Shown here piece by piece: positions 36,780-48,700 of a stretch of 60,000 nucleotides of DNA. Each line of letters starts with the position of its first letter. The first letter of the stretch is position 1. A program made the position numbers and the translations under genes. Source of the DNA: Membranipora membranacea (taxonomy: Eukaryota; Bryozoa; Gymnolaemata; Cheilostomatida; Membraniporidae). The DNA is taken from positions 12,526,001 to 12,586,000 of the forward strand of contig OU612072.1 in assembly GCA_914767715.1 (NCBI GenBank), written 5' to 3'. The notes under the pieces are model-generated. The model saw only the letters and a list, made by a program, of their open reading frames with translations. It was not told the DNA's origin and searched no databases.

Positions 36780-37473
36780 CACAGAGTAAGGATATACAGA
36801 GAGGATACTTCAATGATCGTTATAGTGCATGCGGTTTTTGATTAACTGGGGGAAAATTGTGCACAGCTAGATGCCAAAAACCCATGATCTCTATATGTTA
36901 TAATGTCATTTTTCTTGCAGACATCTCTACCTTTGATGGGCCATAATTCATTCTTTATTTATCCTAAATACTGAATTCCAACTTTGTTAGGATGTCCAAC
37001 CTTCAAGCTATACACCATATTATTGTCATTTTTTGCTAGGATACATAGCTATCTGTGATTTTAAAATGAGTTATATCATATAGATTTACATGTGGCCTGG
37101 GTCAATACATGGAAATTTCCTAATTTTTATGACCAGAAGTTTATCAATTGTCACGTGTAAATCTATATAATGAAACTCATTTTACAAATGCAGATAGCTC
37201 ATAGCCTATGTATCCTAGCAAAAAATGAAAATAATACGGTGTATAGCTTGAAGGTTGGACATTCCAACAAAGTTGGAAATCAGTCTTTAGGATAAATACA
37301 GAATGAATTATGGCCCATCAAAGGTAGTGATGTCTGCAAGAAAAATGACATTACAACATATAGAGATAATGAGTTTTCGGCATCCAGCTGTGCACAATTT
37401 TCCCCCAGTTAATCAAAAACCGCAGGCACTATAACATCATCAAAGTGTCCTCTCTGTATATCTTTACTCTGTG
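36780..37473. mobile_element. 694-bp foldback element with long inverted arms
   Basis: The left arm 36780-37094 and right arm 37152-37473 are inverted copies over more than 300 bp, around a 57-bp centre. The ends are CACAGAG...CTCTGTG. The flanking 8-mers TTTCACAT and TTTTACAT differ by one base and may be a target duplication. Frames inside it carry no recognisable protein. A remnant with the same ends is at 40284-40328. Confidence 0.82.
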
Positions 37474-39603
37474 TTTTACATCCTCTGTCGTGTGCTTTTT
37501 CCTGATAGCGAGTTGGAGTGTGACAGAGTAATGAGTCATGTTACAACCCTTATAACATTTGGTCTAACATGTTCCAGATTGTCTCCCATTTTACCAGCAA
37601 TTGAGAATATTTATCTCTACAGTAACAAACCTTCCTGCAGGCCTTCATGTGCCCCTGTTGCCCCCCCCCCCCGAGCCCCTGTTGCAACATAATAGTACCA
37701 ACACAACCCTTGCCCCACCACTTTACAAGTCATAGGTACAGCCCTGCTGCAGATCGTCATCATAGAAATACATCTTGTTATGCAAGGTTTGTCCTGCTTA
37801 CTTGAGTATCGTTCCATTACTGCATTTAGATAAAGAAGGGGCCCATTATTTGTGGTGATTGATTTAAGTTAAGGCCATACGTTCTCATGCAAACTTCTAC
37901 TTATTCTTGCAAATTAATTTCGTACTAATGTCAACCTGCCACACATGATTCTCATCTCCAAAAATTGATCCTCCTGCGCCAATACGAACCATAGGCCTAA
38001 CAGTGATATAAAATAAAAAGATTTATACCAAAGAGAAGCTGTTACTCGTTGTTTATACCAACCGCCCAGTGATTCAGCTTCTATGTATGCCTCAACCATC
38101 TCCTAATAATTGTTTCAATTGGTACTCATAATTCACTGTATCCCTTCCCCTCTTACTCCAGGTCCAAAATTGAATGAGAAACTCTACATATTGATCATCC
38201 ACTCCATCTTTTTACCAAAGTTGTGTTTGCATAGATATGACCTTGACTTTTCAATTAAAACAGGCAGCCACTCAGATAGCAATTTGAGAAATTTTATACT
38301 ATCTGGTTACGGGCATTGTCAACATACAACATTCCACAAATTGTGGGAATCCCAATCCAAACGAAAGTTTACATGAAATTTACTCCTAATTGTGAGAAAA
38401 CAACCCCATATGACTTCACTTTTAGACAGATTTTTCCTATGGTTCTACTAACAAGAAAAAAGTTTATGACATGGCAGTCTAGAACCCTATATGTTTCAAC
38501 TCTGGCTTAAGATGTTTGCTATTGAATTGTGTTAAATGCAGATGAGAAGTCCCAAAAGTAAACATCACATATAGCATACGAGGCATTCTGGTCTATAAAG
38601 TGAGTGACACTTTCAGGACCTGTATTGGGTAAACTAGCTTGCTCTGTATGCAACTATTTGCCATGGGTAGTGGTTAGTGATGTATTGCTATAGAAGAATT
38701 TGGAAAGACACATTGTGATGGTGTGACGTTTTTAATTCCTTATTTTGTCAGACAGTTGTGGTTTCCCATAGTTTTACAAGTTTGGCAAGCATTCATTATT
38801 CCCTCCATAATAAACAAAATATGATTTTTCACAAAATAACAATGATAACTAGCTTTAATTATTAAGTACGCCATCACCAGAACATACAAGCTGCGAAGGT
38901 ACTTCGCTATTCCCTTCTGACCTACGAATATGATGAATTCCTTTAAACACATAATTTTCTATCATAATTTTAGCTACAGAACAATCAAACTTCATCAAAA
39001 AACCCACAGTGATTTTATTTATGAGCTCTTGAAGTTGTAATGAGCACAAGTGCTGCCCCGGCAGGGGGCCGTCAGATGTGGTGTCATGAGTCTAGGGGGC
39101 TCAGACTAGCTACACAGTAATGATGACAGACCATTTGATTGAAAACCACATCATGAGTATTTTGTTGAAGTGCGTTTTTTCAGGTTAGTCATTATTGTCA
39201 AACATGTGCTGGGGTATCCAGCGGTACGGTCATAACCTGGCCATAATGCCGTGGTCAAAATACCATCAGGACAACTTACCTCACTCTCTGAGTCAGCTTC
39301 AGAATCACTGTTGTCGCATCTACAGCAGCAAACAGGAGAATTTCTATATCAACATCAGACACAATAAGAACATCCAATATATGAGCCAGCATCATCATCA
39401 GTACACTCAAACCTCGACTTGAGGACACGCAGTTACCAGCCAGTGCATCTCACCTCGAGTCGAGGGCACGCAATTAAATTCAAATCTAAATTCTATTCTT
39501 AATACCGGTGCCACCCTAACGCCAGAATCATGACAACCATGACAATGCAGTAAAGGTGGCGCCAACAGAGACAATTCAGAATTAACATAATGTCTGACTT
39601 ACA

Positions 39604-39695
39604 CCAACCCACTCTTGCGGCCGATCACCCCTGGATCAACGCACTCTTGCGGCTGATCAACCCTGGATCAACCCACTCTTGCGGCCGATCAACCC
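39604..39695. repeat. Minisatellite, about 30-34-bp unit
   Basis: Three imperfect copies contain CACTCTTGCGGCCGATCA followed by CCCTGGATCAAC. Confidence 0.75.
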
Positions 39696-40049
39696 TCTTT
39701 TGCAGTAATAGACAGTTTTCTGAGCTCTGACTTAGGCCTCTATTCGGAGTTTTCCTCTCTCCAGTTTGGTACTTTTAACCCACGCCACATAGGAAAAACG
39801 TGCTGAAAAGAGGGTTATCTTGAAATCCGCTTATAGTAGGATAAAAAGGATTTTTGATTCAGAATCTGCACCATTGAAAACTGATAGGGACATAGTTTGG
39901 AAATATTTTTGGTATTTGGTGAGTCAATTATATCAATTTCTGCCAGTTTTGCGGACCATTTGGCAGAATTTTTCTTGAATTCACTAAAATTAAGATTTAG
40001 GAGAGGTATACACCCGAGGGTGCTGGGGGCTGGAACAATCAACAATGAA

Positions 40050-40135
40050 AGCTCCCCCAGTGGGACTCGAACCCACAACTCCTGCGGCACTAATCGCCTG
40101 GCAGTGAATAGCAAGCGCGCTAACTATCAACATTC
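40050..40135 (-). repeat. tRNA-like SINE head
   Basis: On the minus strand there is an A-box-like TAGTTAGCGCGCTTGC and a B box GGTTCGAGTCC in a GTGGG/CCCAC arm, about 45 bases apart. The stems outside the T-arm are weak, so this is a SINE and not a working tRNA gene. Confidence 0.5.
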
Positions 40136-40283
40136 AAGCCTCCAATGATTTGGGAACCCTGTCTCACAGGGTTTTCAATGGTACAGATTCTGAATAAAAA
40201 ATTATGGTTAAAAATATATCCAAGCAAAGATGCCAATCATTTATGGATTAACTTTGTACGCTGGTGTCAAGTACTCCATGGTA

Positions 40284-40328
40284 TCACAGAGTAAGGATAT
40301 ATCCTTACTCTGTATCCTTACTCTGTGA
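40284..40328. repeat. Remnant of the foldback family
   Basis: TCACAGAGTAAGGATA and its complement are almost back to back, with an extra internal copy. The ends match those of the element at 36780-37473, so this looks like an internally deleted copy. Confidence 0.6.
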
Positions 40329-41254
40329 TGTTATTCAAAATCTGTACACCATTGTACTGATAATTAAACCATGATTTATGGGCTTTGTAACTCACGCTAT
40401 GTTATTTTCTATATTACAGGTTCACAACCAGCCGGATTATTAATTGCATAACAATTATCTTCCTCTTATCACAAGAAAACCACAGTAAGTCATGGAACCA
40501 TCTCATTTTAATTAGGGGTAAGAGTTGCAGTTCGAGGGTGTACCCAGGAAATTCTCAAATCAAATCCACATGTGAGTAGGAGGAAAATTAGTAGACTTTG
40601 ATGCAATAAAATTGATTTTAAATCTTGAAACTATTAGAGAAACATTTCTTTCGTGATTAGTGACAACAACTTTTACAGTAATACATTTTAAGCTGTCAGC
40701 TTGTGTGCCACAGGCAGGGAGGTTAGCCCTTAACAGGCATAATTACCTAATTACCTTGATATTCTTGTTGTCTAAATTGTCAATTGTCCAATTAAGTATA
40801 ATTAGCACTGTTTGTAAATCCTTCACACACATTCAATTGCACTTGTAAGAAGTCATCATAACACACTTGTGGAATCAGAGAGACAGGATGTCATTGTAAG
40901 CTGACCTAAACTTTCTGTCTTTTGCTGCTGACAATGAATGTGGTGTGTTTTTAATTTTGCGAATGTACATGTTTATAATGATGGTTGTTTCGTTGAAAGT
41001 GCAATCAAGATCATTCTTTGACAAAAGAATGAGGGGGGGGGCGGGAAGATTTAACCTTTTTATGCAAAATATTAGATTATTGACCAAATTCTGTTTGTAT
41101 ATTTTCATCAAATTTTGCACCAAACTCTGCTTCAAAGCGCATCATGGTAAAGAGTAATTATGCCAAGAATGATTGCCTTGGAAAAATAACCTTAAATTCT
41201 CTGGCGTCCTTATTCTCCAGTATTTGCAAATATGTTTCATTGATTTTGGGCCGT

Positions 41255-41462
41255 TACTACGGTTGACCAAAACCGCCAATTTTTCCAACATAATATCCAC
41301 AGTGCCTGTAATTATGGCGGTTTTGGTCGACCAAAACCGCCACTGTAGCTGCAAATCATACTTGTTTTCTTTTTGAGCGGCGGCTTTGGTCGACCAAAAC
41401 CGCCACTGTAGTTGCAAATCATACTTTTTTTTGAGTGGCGGTTTTGGTCGACCAAAACCGCC
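41255..41462. repeat. Tandem perfect palindromes, about 60-bp unit
   Basis: A 26-bp palindrome, GGCGGTTTTGGTC followed by its own complement, occurs at 41316-41341 and 41437-41462. A one-mismatch copy is at 41379-41404 and a diverged half at about 41259-41276. The spacer between copies (ACTGTAGCTGCAAATCATAC) also repeats. The frames on the minus strand (repeated LQLQWRFWSTK) are a by-product. Confidence 0.85.
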
Positions 41463-42594
41463 ATTAAAGAATTCTTATTTCAGACAGGTGAGCACAACTC
41501 CGACCATAAATAGACTGATCATGTGATATATACTTTTCGTAAGTTCTTCAAGACCGGAAACCTTGCCAGTGTTAGGTACTAGTGACTAGTGCTTTGCAAT
41601 TAATCTTGTAATCGTTGGGAAATAGAAACATGGCTAGTGCTTATGGTTTCTTTGATCGATGCCAATTATGTGACTGTTATTACATGGGATCAGCCAACCA
41701 CAGCTATGGATGCGGTCATCCAGCATCTCATCATCTCTCTATTTTAAACTATTCGCGGTTTCTGCCATCGCTAACCGCGAAATATTAAACCACTTGAAAA
41801 CATAAGGTAAGTAGGGTACATGGTTGTTTGATAATGTTGTGCAAAAAACAAGTACCTGCAGCGATCTACCCAGTTTTATATGCTGGTACTTTTTGTATTC
41901 AGCATCAGCCCTTACTGAGCAAGCTGTAAGCCTCCGTTGCGACAAGGCACTGAACCCTTTCAACAAAGGAATACAAAGATCTTGAAAGAGTTTCTCATAT
42001 TATTTTGCAAATAGATAAAATAATCAAAAAATAAAATAAATGTCTTACAATCACATAAAATGCTTAGTCCGAAACATCGAGATTAACACATCATAGAAAT
42101 GTAGAAACAGTCAAACGATCAAACCTGAAATAAATAATTAAAATTCAAATTCTCTAGTTGACATATAAGTTTTGTGGACGGAACCGTTCTAAGAGACCTC
42201 AAGTGTGTGCGAGAAGTGCGACGATGACACAAAATTGTAAATCGATAAAAATTTGTTCAAAAAATACAAAGGAAGAGAAAAATAAAGAAGTTTCAAAGTG
42301 TTGTTGAGCGTCACCAGAAGAAAACATGAGTATCGATAAAAAAGTTTTTGTTCTCAAAACCAGGAAGGAATCTTTGTAATATTTCTACCTTTCGCGTGTG
42401 TGAATATTTTTTGGTCCTGAATAAGTTTGCATAATTTTCCTGTCAATTTGCAAACACAGAAACAGCGACATAACGGTAATCCGTCGATTTTAATATTCAT
42501 AATATTTACAAAACAAAGAACTATTTCTTCATACAAGAGCAGAACTATCTTCTTGTTCAATCAAATATGGGAGATACTGTACCCACAATGCTCC

Positions 42595-42772
42595 TCAGTA
42601 GTAAAATCTTCTTCTCCTGTAGGATGAGCTTACACCAGGTGTGCTATAATTTCTTATCTCAGACACAGCTTTAGCCAAAGAACTTACACTAGTGTTCTTG
42701 TATTTATAGTCGGGGCTGTTGTATAAACCCGAGGTAGTACTTAGTAATCCTGGCCTTGCGGAGGTGGAAGAC
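42595..42772 (-). CDS. Large gene, terminal exon
   Basis: This 178-nt exon begins SSTSARPGLLSTTSGLYNSP and ends SSSYRRRRFYY before TGA. Copies at 18357-18534 and 22775-22952 are also open and the same length. Confidence 0.82.
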
Positions 42773-45700
42773 CTGACAATTACAGAAAAAAAGAAAAATT
42801 AATTTAACGTAATAAATATTTGAGGACTGATTCTTCTTTGTTAAGAATTTATCCCATACTTTTCTTTCTCAAGTGAATATAGCAAGACTCAAAATGCATT
42901 AATCAATGCAACAAGCAGAGAAATAAGCACTATGGTTCCATGTGTCGATTTTGAACGGATTTCGGGAGTAATCGCCCCATGGAAACGGCATTAAAGTCAC
43001 ATTCCGATTGTGACGAATGACTTTTTGGACGCGAATATCCATACCGTGTTTATTCGACCTATTTCCTAATTTGCGGCGTGGCTGAATGGTTAGCGTGCTT
43101 GCACACAATGCCTCCAAATGATAACACCCGGGTGGCCGGGGTTCAAGTCCCGACGAAGCATGGAACCATTGTGAAGGTAAGGCACCAGTTAACACCATTT
43201 GCAAGAAAATAATGTAAACATGAAAAGCAAGCATGCATGCATGCTCAATATTATATATAATTGACTGTGTAGAGTGCATTGTCTGTGCTGTCTTCGCAAG
43301 CTTTGTTGGGGTGAGGGAAAAATCCCAACAAGGGTTTTCGACACCGGATAAGCGTGCAGTAGACATAGGATCCAGCAGGGCTGCTCATTGCAAGACATTC
43401 ATTAGCAGGGATACTTGAACATTTAAACAGGTATTGAATTTCACAAGCGCATGTAATGACAACAGAATGCTGCAACCAGGGGACACCGATCCAGCAGTAC
43501 ACTACAGCATGTATATCTCCAATAAATTGAGCATGAATAAATCAATGTATCCTAAGTATCTTAACTAAAAAATTGCTGTACCACCTCGTGTGGAATTATA
43601 AAGCGAGGGGTGAGAGCACATTAGATACTCAGGCTACATCGACGCTAACTATCAGAGATATAGATGCTAACAGTGTAATCTCGATCTCTGTGTGTGTGAC
43701 AACAGTGCTGACGAATCACTAATCTACAAATTGTTCAGACGACAGCTACATGCAGCTAAGAAATATAACTATACAGGTTGGAGGAAAATTTACCACATGT
43801 CAATGGAAGATATCAGAAATATTGACTGCTGAAATGAGGTTACTATAGGTTAAATTTCAGAGAATCATCGTAAAAGAAGCAATCGCTGATAACTACTACT
43901 TGAATCAAGCAGATGTCAGCATTGGTAAAGGTCTAAATTAGTATCTAGGTTCATAATCATTGGCTAGACTACAACTCCATGTTTAAGGGTAGAGCTCGGA
44001 ACAATTAACTCTGAGTCAAGTCATGGATCTTACAAAGTCAAGTCACACACAGTGGAGTCAAGTGAAGACTTGTGACTTGACACCACATGACTTGACTGTA
44101 AATGACTTTACTGTAAATGACTTGAATGTAAATGACTTGACTCAAGTTGACTTTATCCCAGCTCTGTTTAGGGAATATTACTCTTTTACCTTTGGCATAA
44201 TGGTGTAATGGTTTTAGTTAAAATGTGCTGGCAATTTGGGCAAGACCTATAACAACGTAACACAAAGTTAGAAAAAAATAGAGCAAAGCATAGTCAAGAA
44301 GCGAGTTACTCAATAAAGGTCTAGCTCCAGTCTAGCAGTGCTTTTAGCATTTCAGTAAAAGCGCATTTTCTAGCTCAACAAATCATTTGAGATTATAACA
44401 AATAAGCGTTAAAACTAGCCAAACACAAATATATTTGGTTTCTTCCAAATTTGTTTTAGTGAATGTGGAACTGAAACCACTCGAAATGTGTGTTTTGACC
44501 TCAATTCACACCAAATAACAAGCATTGGAATTATCGGCCCAAAATTAGTGCTTTCAGCGTGTTAGTCTAGATCAAGATTGATCCATTTTGCCAGCATTTG
44601 GAATTCCCTCCCTACTGACACGCCAAAGTCAATAGAGGGGGGGGGGGGCAATTCCAACGCTGGCAAATAGATCAAACTTGATCTACTGTTAGTCCTAAAC
44701 GAAATACATAAACAAGCATCAAATTAGTAATATTGACCTGCTATCATGCATTCTATAGCCTGGAGCTGCAGAATACTGAGAGTTGAGCTTAGATAACTCC
44801 TGCTCTATTTGATCCTCGATGTCAGTAGACATTTTGAGAGCTGGTGGAAAATAACACAGTTATCAGATAGATAGAATAGATAGATAGATGGTTAGAATTC
44901 ATGACAATAATGTTTGTAACATTTTACATCAAATATTACTTTGGTAAGTAATGGGAAAGGAGACAAAGGGAATCATTTCGGGAACCTCATGCGCTTAACC
45001 TTGCTAATAGCAAGACTAGAATGCATCAGTCTGAACTGAATCAAAGGCCATGCTGACAACACACCCACAAGACAACTCTAACCTTGAACTCCCAGGGAAA
45101 TCTGGTCACTCTCAATACCTTATCACAAACGAGATCTCATTGGGAATTCTGTTACCTTGTATTGTGGGGTAAGCATAACATGCCCTATAACAATCGCATC
45201 AGTAATGAAAAATTTGCCCTCTGTTCTGCATTATTGATTGTTTGATGTCAATCCATTTGTATCACCACAAGGATAACTACTGCCTTTGGACAACCAGATA
45301 CTTTGCCAATGAATCTACAACTCAACAGCCGCTAGACACACAATATTCTACTCTACTCTACATACCACTTGCGGACCTACTAGACCCAGCGCTGCTAGGG
45401 GTGTAGTAATTTGACGCTGGGCTAACCGGGTAGTCCCTACTCCCTGAGTATGCGGACAGAGTACCAGGAGTGTAGCTAGGAGCGTAAGTGCTATTGACTG
45501 TTCCTGTAGAAGGGTTATATCGAGGTAGTGACAGGGTCGTAGAAGGGGTGTCAAGGGTGGAGGGATTACCGCTGCTTGATGATGTGAGATGTCGTGTAGG
45601 AGATGTCGACGCCTGAGGTGAGCTGTATCTGCAAAGATCACAAAGTCACGGTCATTTTAAACTACTCTTAGACAAAGCCAAGCTGATCGTTTAAATGTTC

Positions 45701-48700
45701 AAAGTAAAGAACAAAAATTAATAGAAGGCTATGCAGTTTCTCTTTAACCTATGGTTACGCTCTTACCAGTGCCAGGGTCTACACCGAATTTCACAAATTT
45801 TTTGTCAGTGATTGTCATAAATCCATTCATCCACAATAGGTGTTATAATTTTTTTGCTCAAAGAAACAGTAGTGCTGATCACTTAAGACTCTGACCTCTC
45901 TTGGCAGAAGTGACATCAGACACTTTGCCAGTTTATTTTAAATAACAACAACTCCATGGCTCATTCTCTTTGGCAAAGTGAGACTCAAAACATTTAACAT
46001 AACTCACCCATACAGCCTCTGTCTCAGCCTCTCTATGGGATCCTCCTCTATATAAGCTGACCTGCTGTTTCTCCCGCTGCTCATATCACTAGATGGGGTC
46101 AGAGGTCGCTCTCTGCTAGCTGATGAGCTGCTGTCCCGATGTCGTCTGTCAGGGCTAGTGTATAAATGTCTGTGTGGGCTACGTCTAGAGGATCCATCTT
46201 TGAATGATAAGAATATTTGGATGTATTGAACACAAAGATTAGAGGAATAATTATCAGCAAGAATTGAGTTTAGCCAGTTTGGGGGTGTTGTAAGGGTAGC
46301 TAGCACCAACTTTAACGAGCTTAAGTTTGAGTTTATCGAAGTAATGAGGTCGACTAAATATTAATTAGTGACTACTATCAATTTTTCGATAAGTATACCT
46401 CAAATACCCTTACTACCCTACCCTCCGATATGAGATTGATGAGCAAGTCGACTAAGACAAACAGCTGGCCTCAAAAGTATGAGACGAGTATGCCATTTTA
46501 TTTTTCATAATATCAATTACTGGAATGAAATCAGTTTTCACTATGCTCGGAAAAAGAGGGCAGAACCATGTCATTAGCTTTTGATTGGCTCTTAGGTTGT
46601 TGTTGTTGTTGTTTTGTGACAATGTTTGAGACTACATAAAGCTTCCAGTAAAGTATATTTATCCCACCTTTTTGTTGTTTCTGCTGGTTAGCCGCAGCAG
46701 GAGAGAGTGGATTAGTCGGAGTAGAGTCAGCACTCTGACCACTGGAGGTACCTGTCTCAGTGACTATCTGCTTTCTGACATTAGTCAAACGCCGAAGGTG
46801 CTCTCGTGGTGTCACAAGGTTAGTCGTCAGCGGGGTATTACTAGATGTACTCCCTGTAACATCAATAGAATATTGACATGGAATTAGAGATGTGAATTGT
46901 ATTCGAAGTTGTCCCCCATGTCAAAAGAAGAAGACAACTCAAACAAAATCAACTTTTTTTCATCTTGATAAAAAATTACTAGTTCTAATGATCCAAAATA
47001 TATGGCCAGAAGACTACTAATGTCCCATTGTGTGATAATTTTTTTTATTGAGGGCAGTCAACTATGGCATGCAGAGTTCGAAACAATTGCTTCTAATCTC
47101 AAATAACTTTTTACATTTGTTTCTTTGGGACAAGCAGAGACTCACTAAAAAGAGATTTAAAAGACTGGCCTATCCGGGCCAGCTTTGTTGATTCAGAGCT
47201 ACCCCTTCCCCTCCCCCGAACAAAACAATCTTTTCCGGACAGGCTAGTGCAAGTTCAGTGCCTCAGCTGTCGGTCACTCACCATCAGTTTTGACGGAGGC
47301 TACAGATGCGCTATCGCTGAGATCGTTTAGTTTATCAGTAGAGGCGTGATGGTCAGACTTAGCTTGAGCGTAATTATTCTCTCTCTCCCTTTCAAGCTTA
47401 AATATCTCTATCTCTGCTTTTCTCCTTACCTTAGCCATGTTTGTCTTAGATGACCTTTAGAAGATGGAGAAAGCAATAGTAGACAGATGATCAAAGTTGG
47501 AAGTGTTTCAGTGGTCTAGACTCTTGTAGTTTAGAGGGTTAACTTCTTCCAGTATGAGAAGAAAATGGAAAAAAAGTCAACTATGTGATCCATTAGAGTT
47601 AGATTAAACCATGTTCAATGCAAATGTGTTTGCTCTGATATGATTGGCTACTCTCTTCAACCAACAACCAATCATAGCCAAGGCCTTGGCTACCATATTT
47701 TTCTCTAAGTTTTGTTGCAATGTGTTAAGTTATGATTATGAATGAAGTGGCAAGTAGGATCACTGCAAATCACATGACAATTTGTTTCCATGTGCAAACA
47801 GGTACTATAAAAAAAGGGAAAGTGCAATGCAAAATAACAATACACAGGCTACGATAAAAAGATAATTCACTAAACCACAAAAATGGCAAATTCTAATTGT
47901 GTAAAAAAGCAAAACAATATCACAACGCCCAAATCAAATTCAGTGTCTGAAAATTTCTCTGTTATTCAAATTCTAGTGGGACTGTCAATCGTGCAGAATT
48001 ACAAAACAATTTGTGCTTCTAACATACTTTTCATCGGATGATGAGCTGAAAGGAACAGCAAATATTTTGAGAGTTACATCAACAAACAATTGATTGACTA
48101 TCATGTACATAGGGCTTTTTCCCCCTACTTTACCAAAGACCAGGTATATACATTCATTGACAGTGAAACCTCAGTCATGCTACAACTTTTATCTTTCTCA
48201 GGAACTGGTGGGTCTGGCTAATAGCACTATAGACGCCCGAGCGTTATCATGTGTTGACGCTCGGACTACATCAAATTATCAACCATCACAGCGGTGGTGA
48301 ACCATCAATCTTCGAACTTTAAAGCTTGTCAGATCCCTATATAATACTATCAGGCAATTGATTGGCTGAGTGATCAAGGCCGACATGCGATAGCTATTCG
48401 TCGCATTATTAACGGTCTTCGACAACGATTCAGATATTTAAGTTATATACGACATAACACAAAACTGAAGTTTTGTGGATTATTAATGGTCTCATACAAC
48501 AGCACAGTTATAAAGGTTACATACCTGGCTGCTTTAGGTGCTGGATTCTTCTTAGCTTTAGCCTGATCTTCTAACACTTGAATTCTCTCCTCTATCTGAC
48601 GTTTACTCTCCTCCAGCTGTTCTGTTTTTCTCCTCACCAGTTCCTCGGTGGAAGTAAGGCGGGGCTCTCGATGCTCCGCATCCTAAAACCGACCAGGAAC

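Larger units (their letters stand above)
37474..41254. other. Intergenic stretch with simple repeats and fragments of repeats
   Basis: No gene is supported except a possible 40-nt exon at 39281-39320 on the minus strand. It holds a poly-C run at about 37662-37672, a G-rich fragment at 39055-39110 related to the spacer repeats of blocks B-D, a minisatellite at 39604-39695, a SINE at 40050-40135 and a foldback remnant at 40284-40328. Confidence 0.45.
41862..46034. repeat. Region E, homologous to parts of blocks A-C
   Basis: 41.87-42.4 kb matches the spacer at 3.72-4.30, 17.56-18.15 and 21.98-22.56 kb. 42.4-46.03 kb matches 22.56-26.48 kb. Because it holds the intact gene end, it is probably the source of the copies. 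Confidence 0.75.

Noticed and set aside
37617-37817. CRISPR-like or tandem array near the poly-C tract
   Set aside because: Only a homopolymer run is present; no regular repeat-spacer pattern was seen anywhere in the window.
41142-41417. 91-codon frame with repeated QWRFWSTK
   Set aside because: It is the translation of the palindromic tandem repeat.
43233-43502. Overlapping frames on both strands in the last intron of the large gene
   Set aside because: They lie in an intron, the pseudogene copy does not preserve them, and no splice-consistent model uses them.
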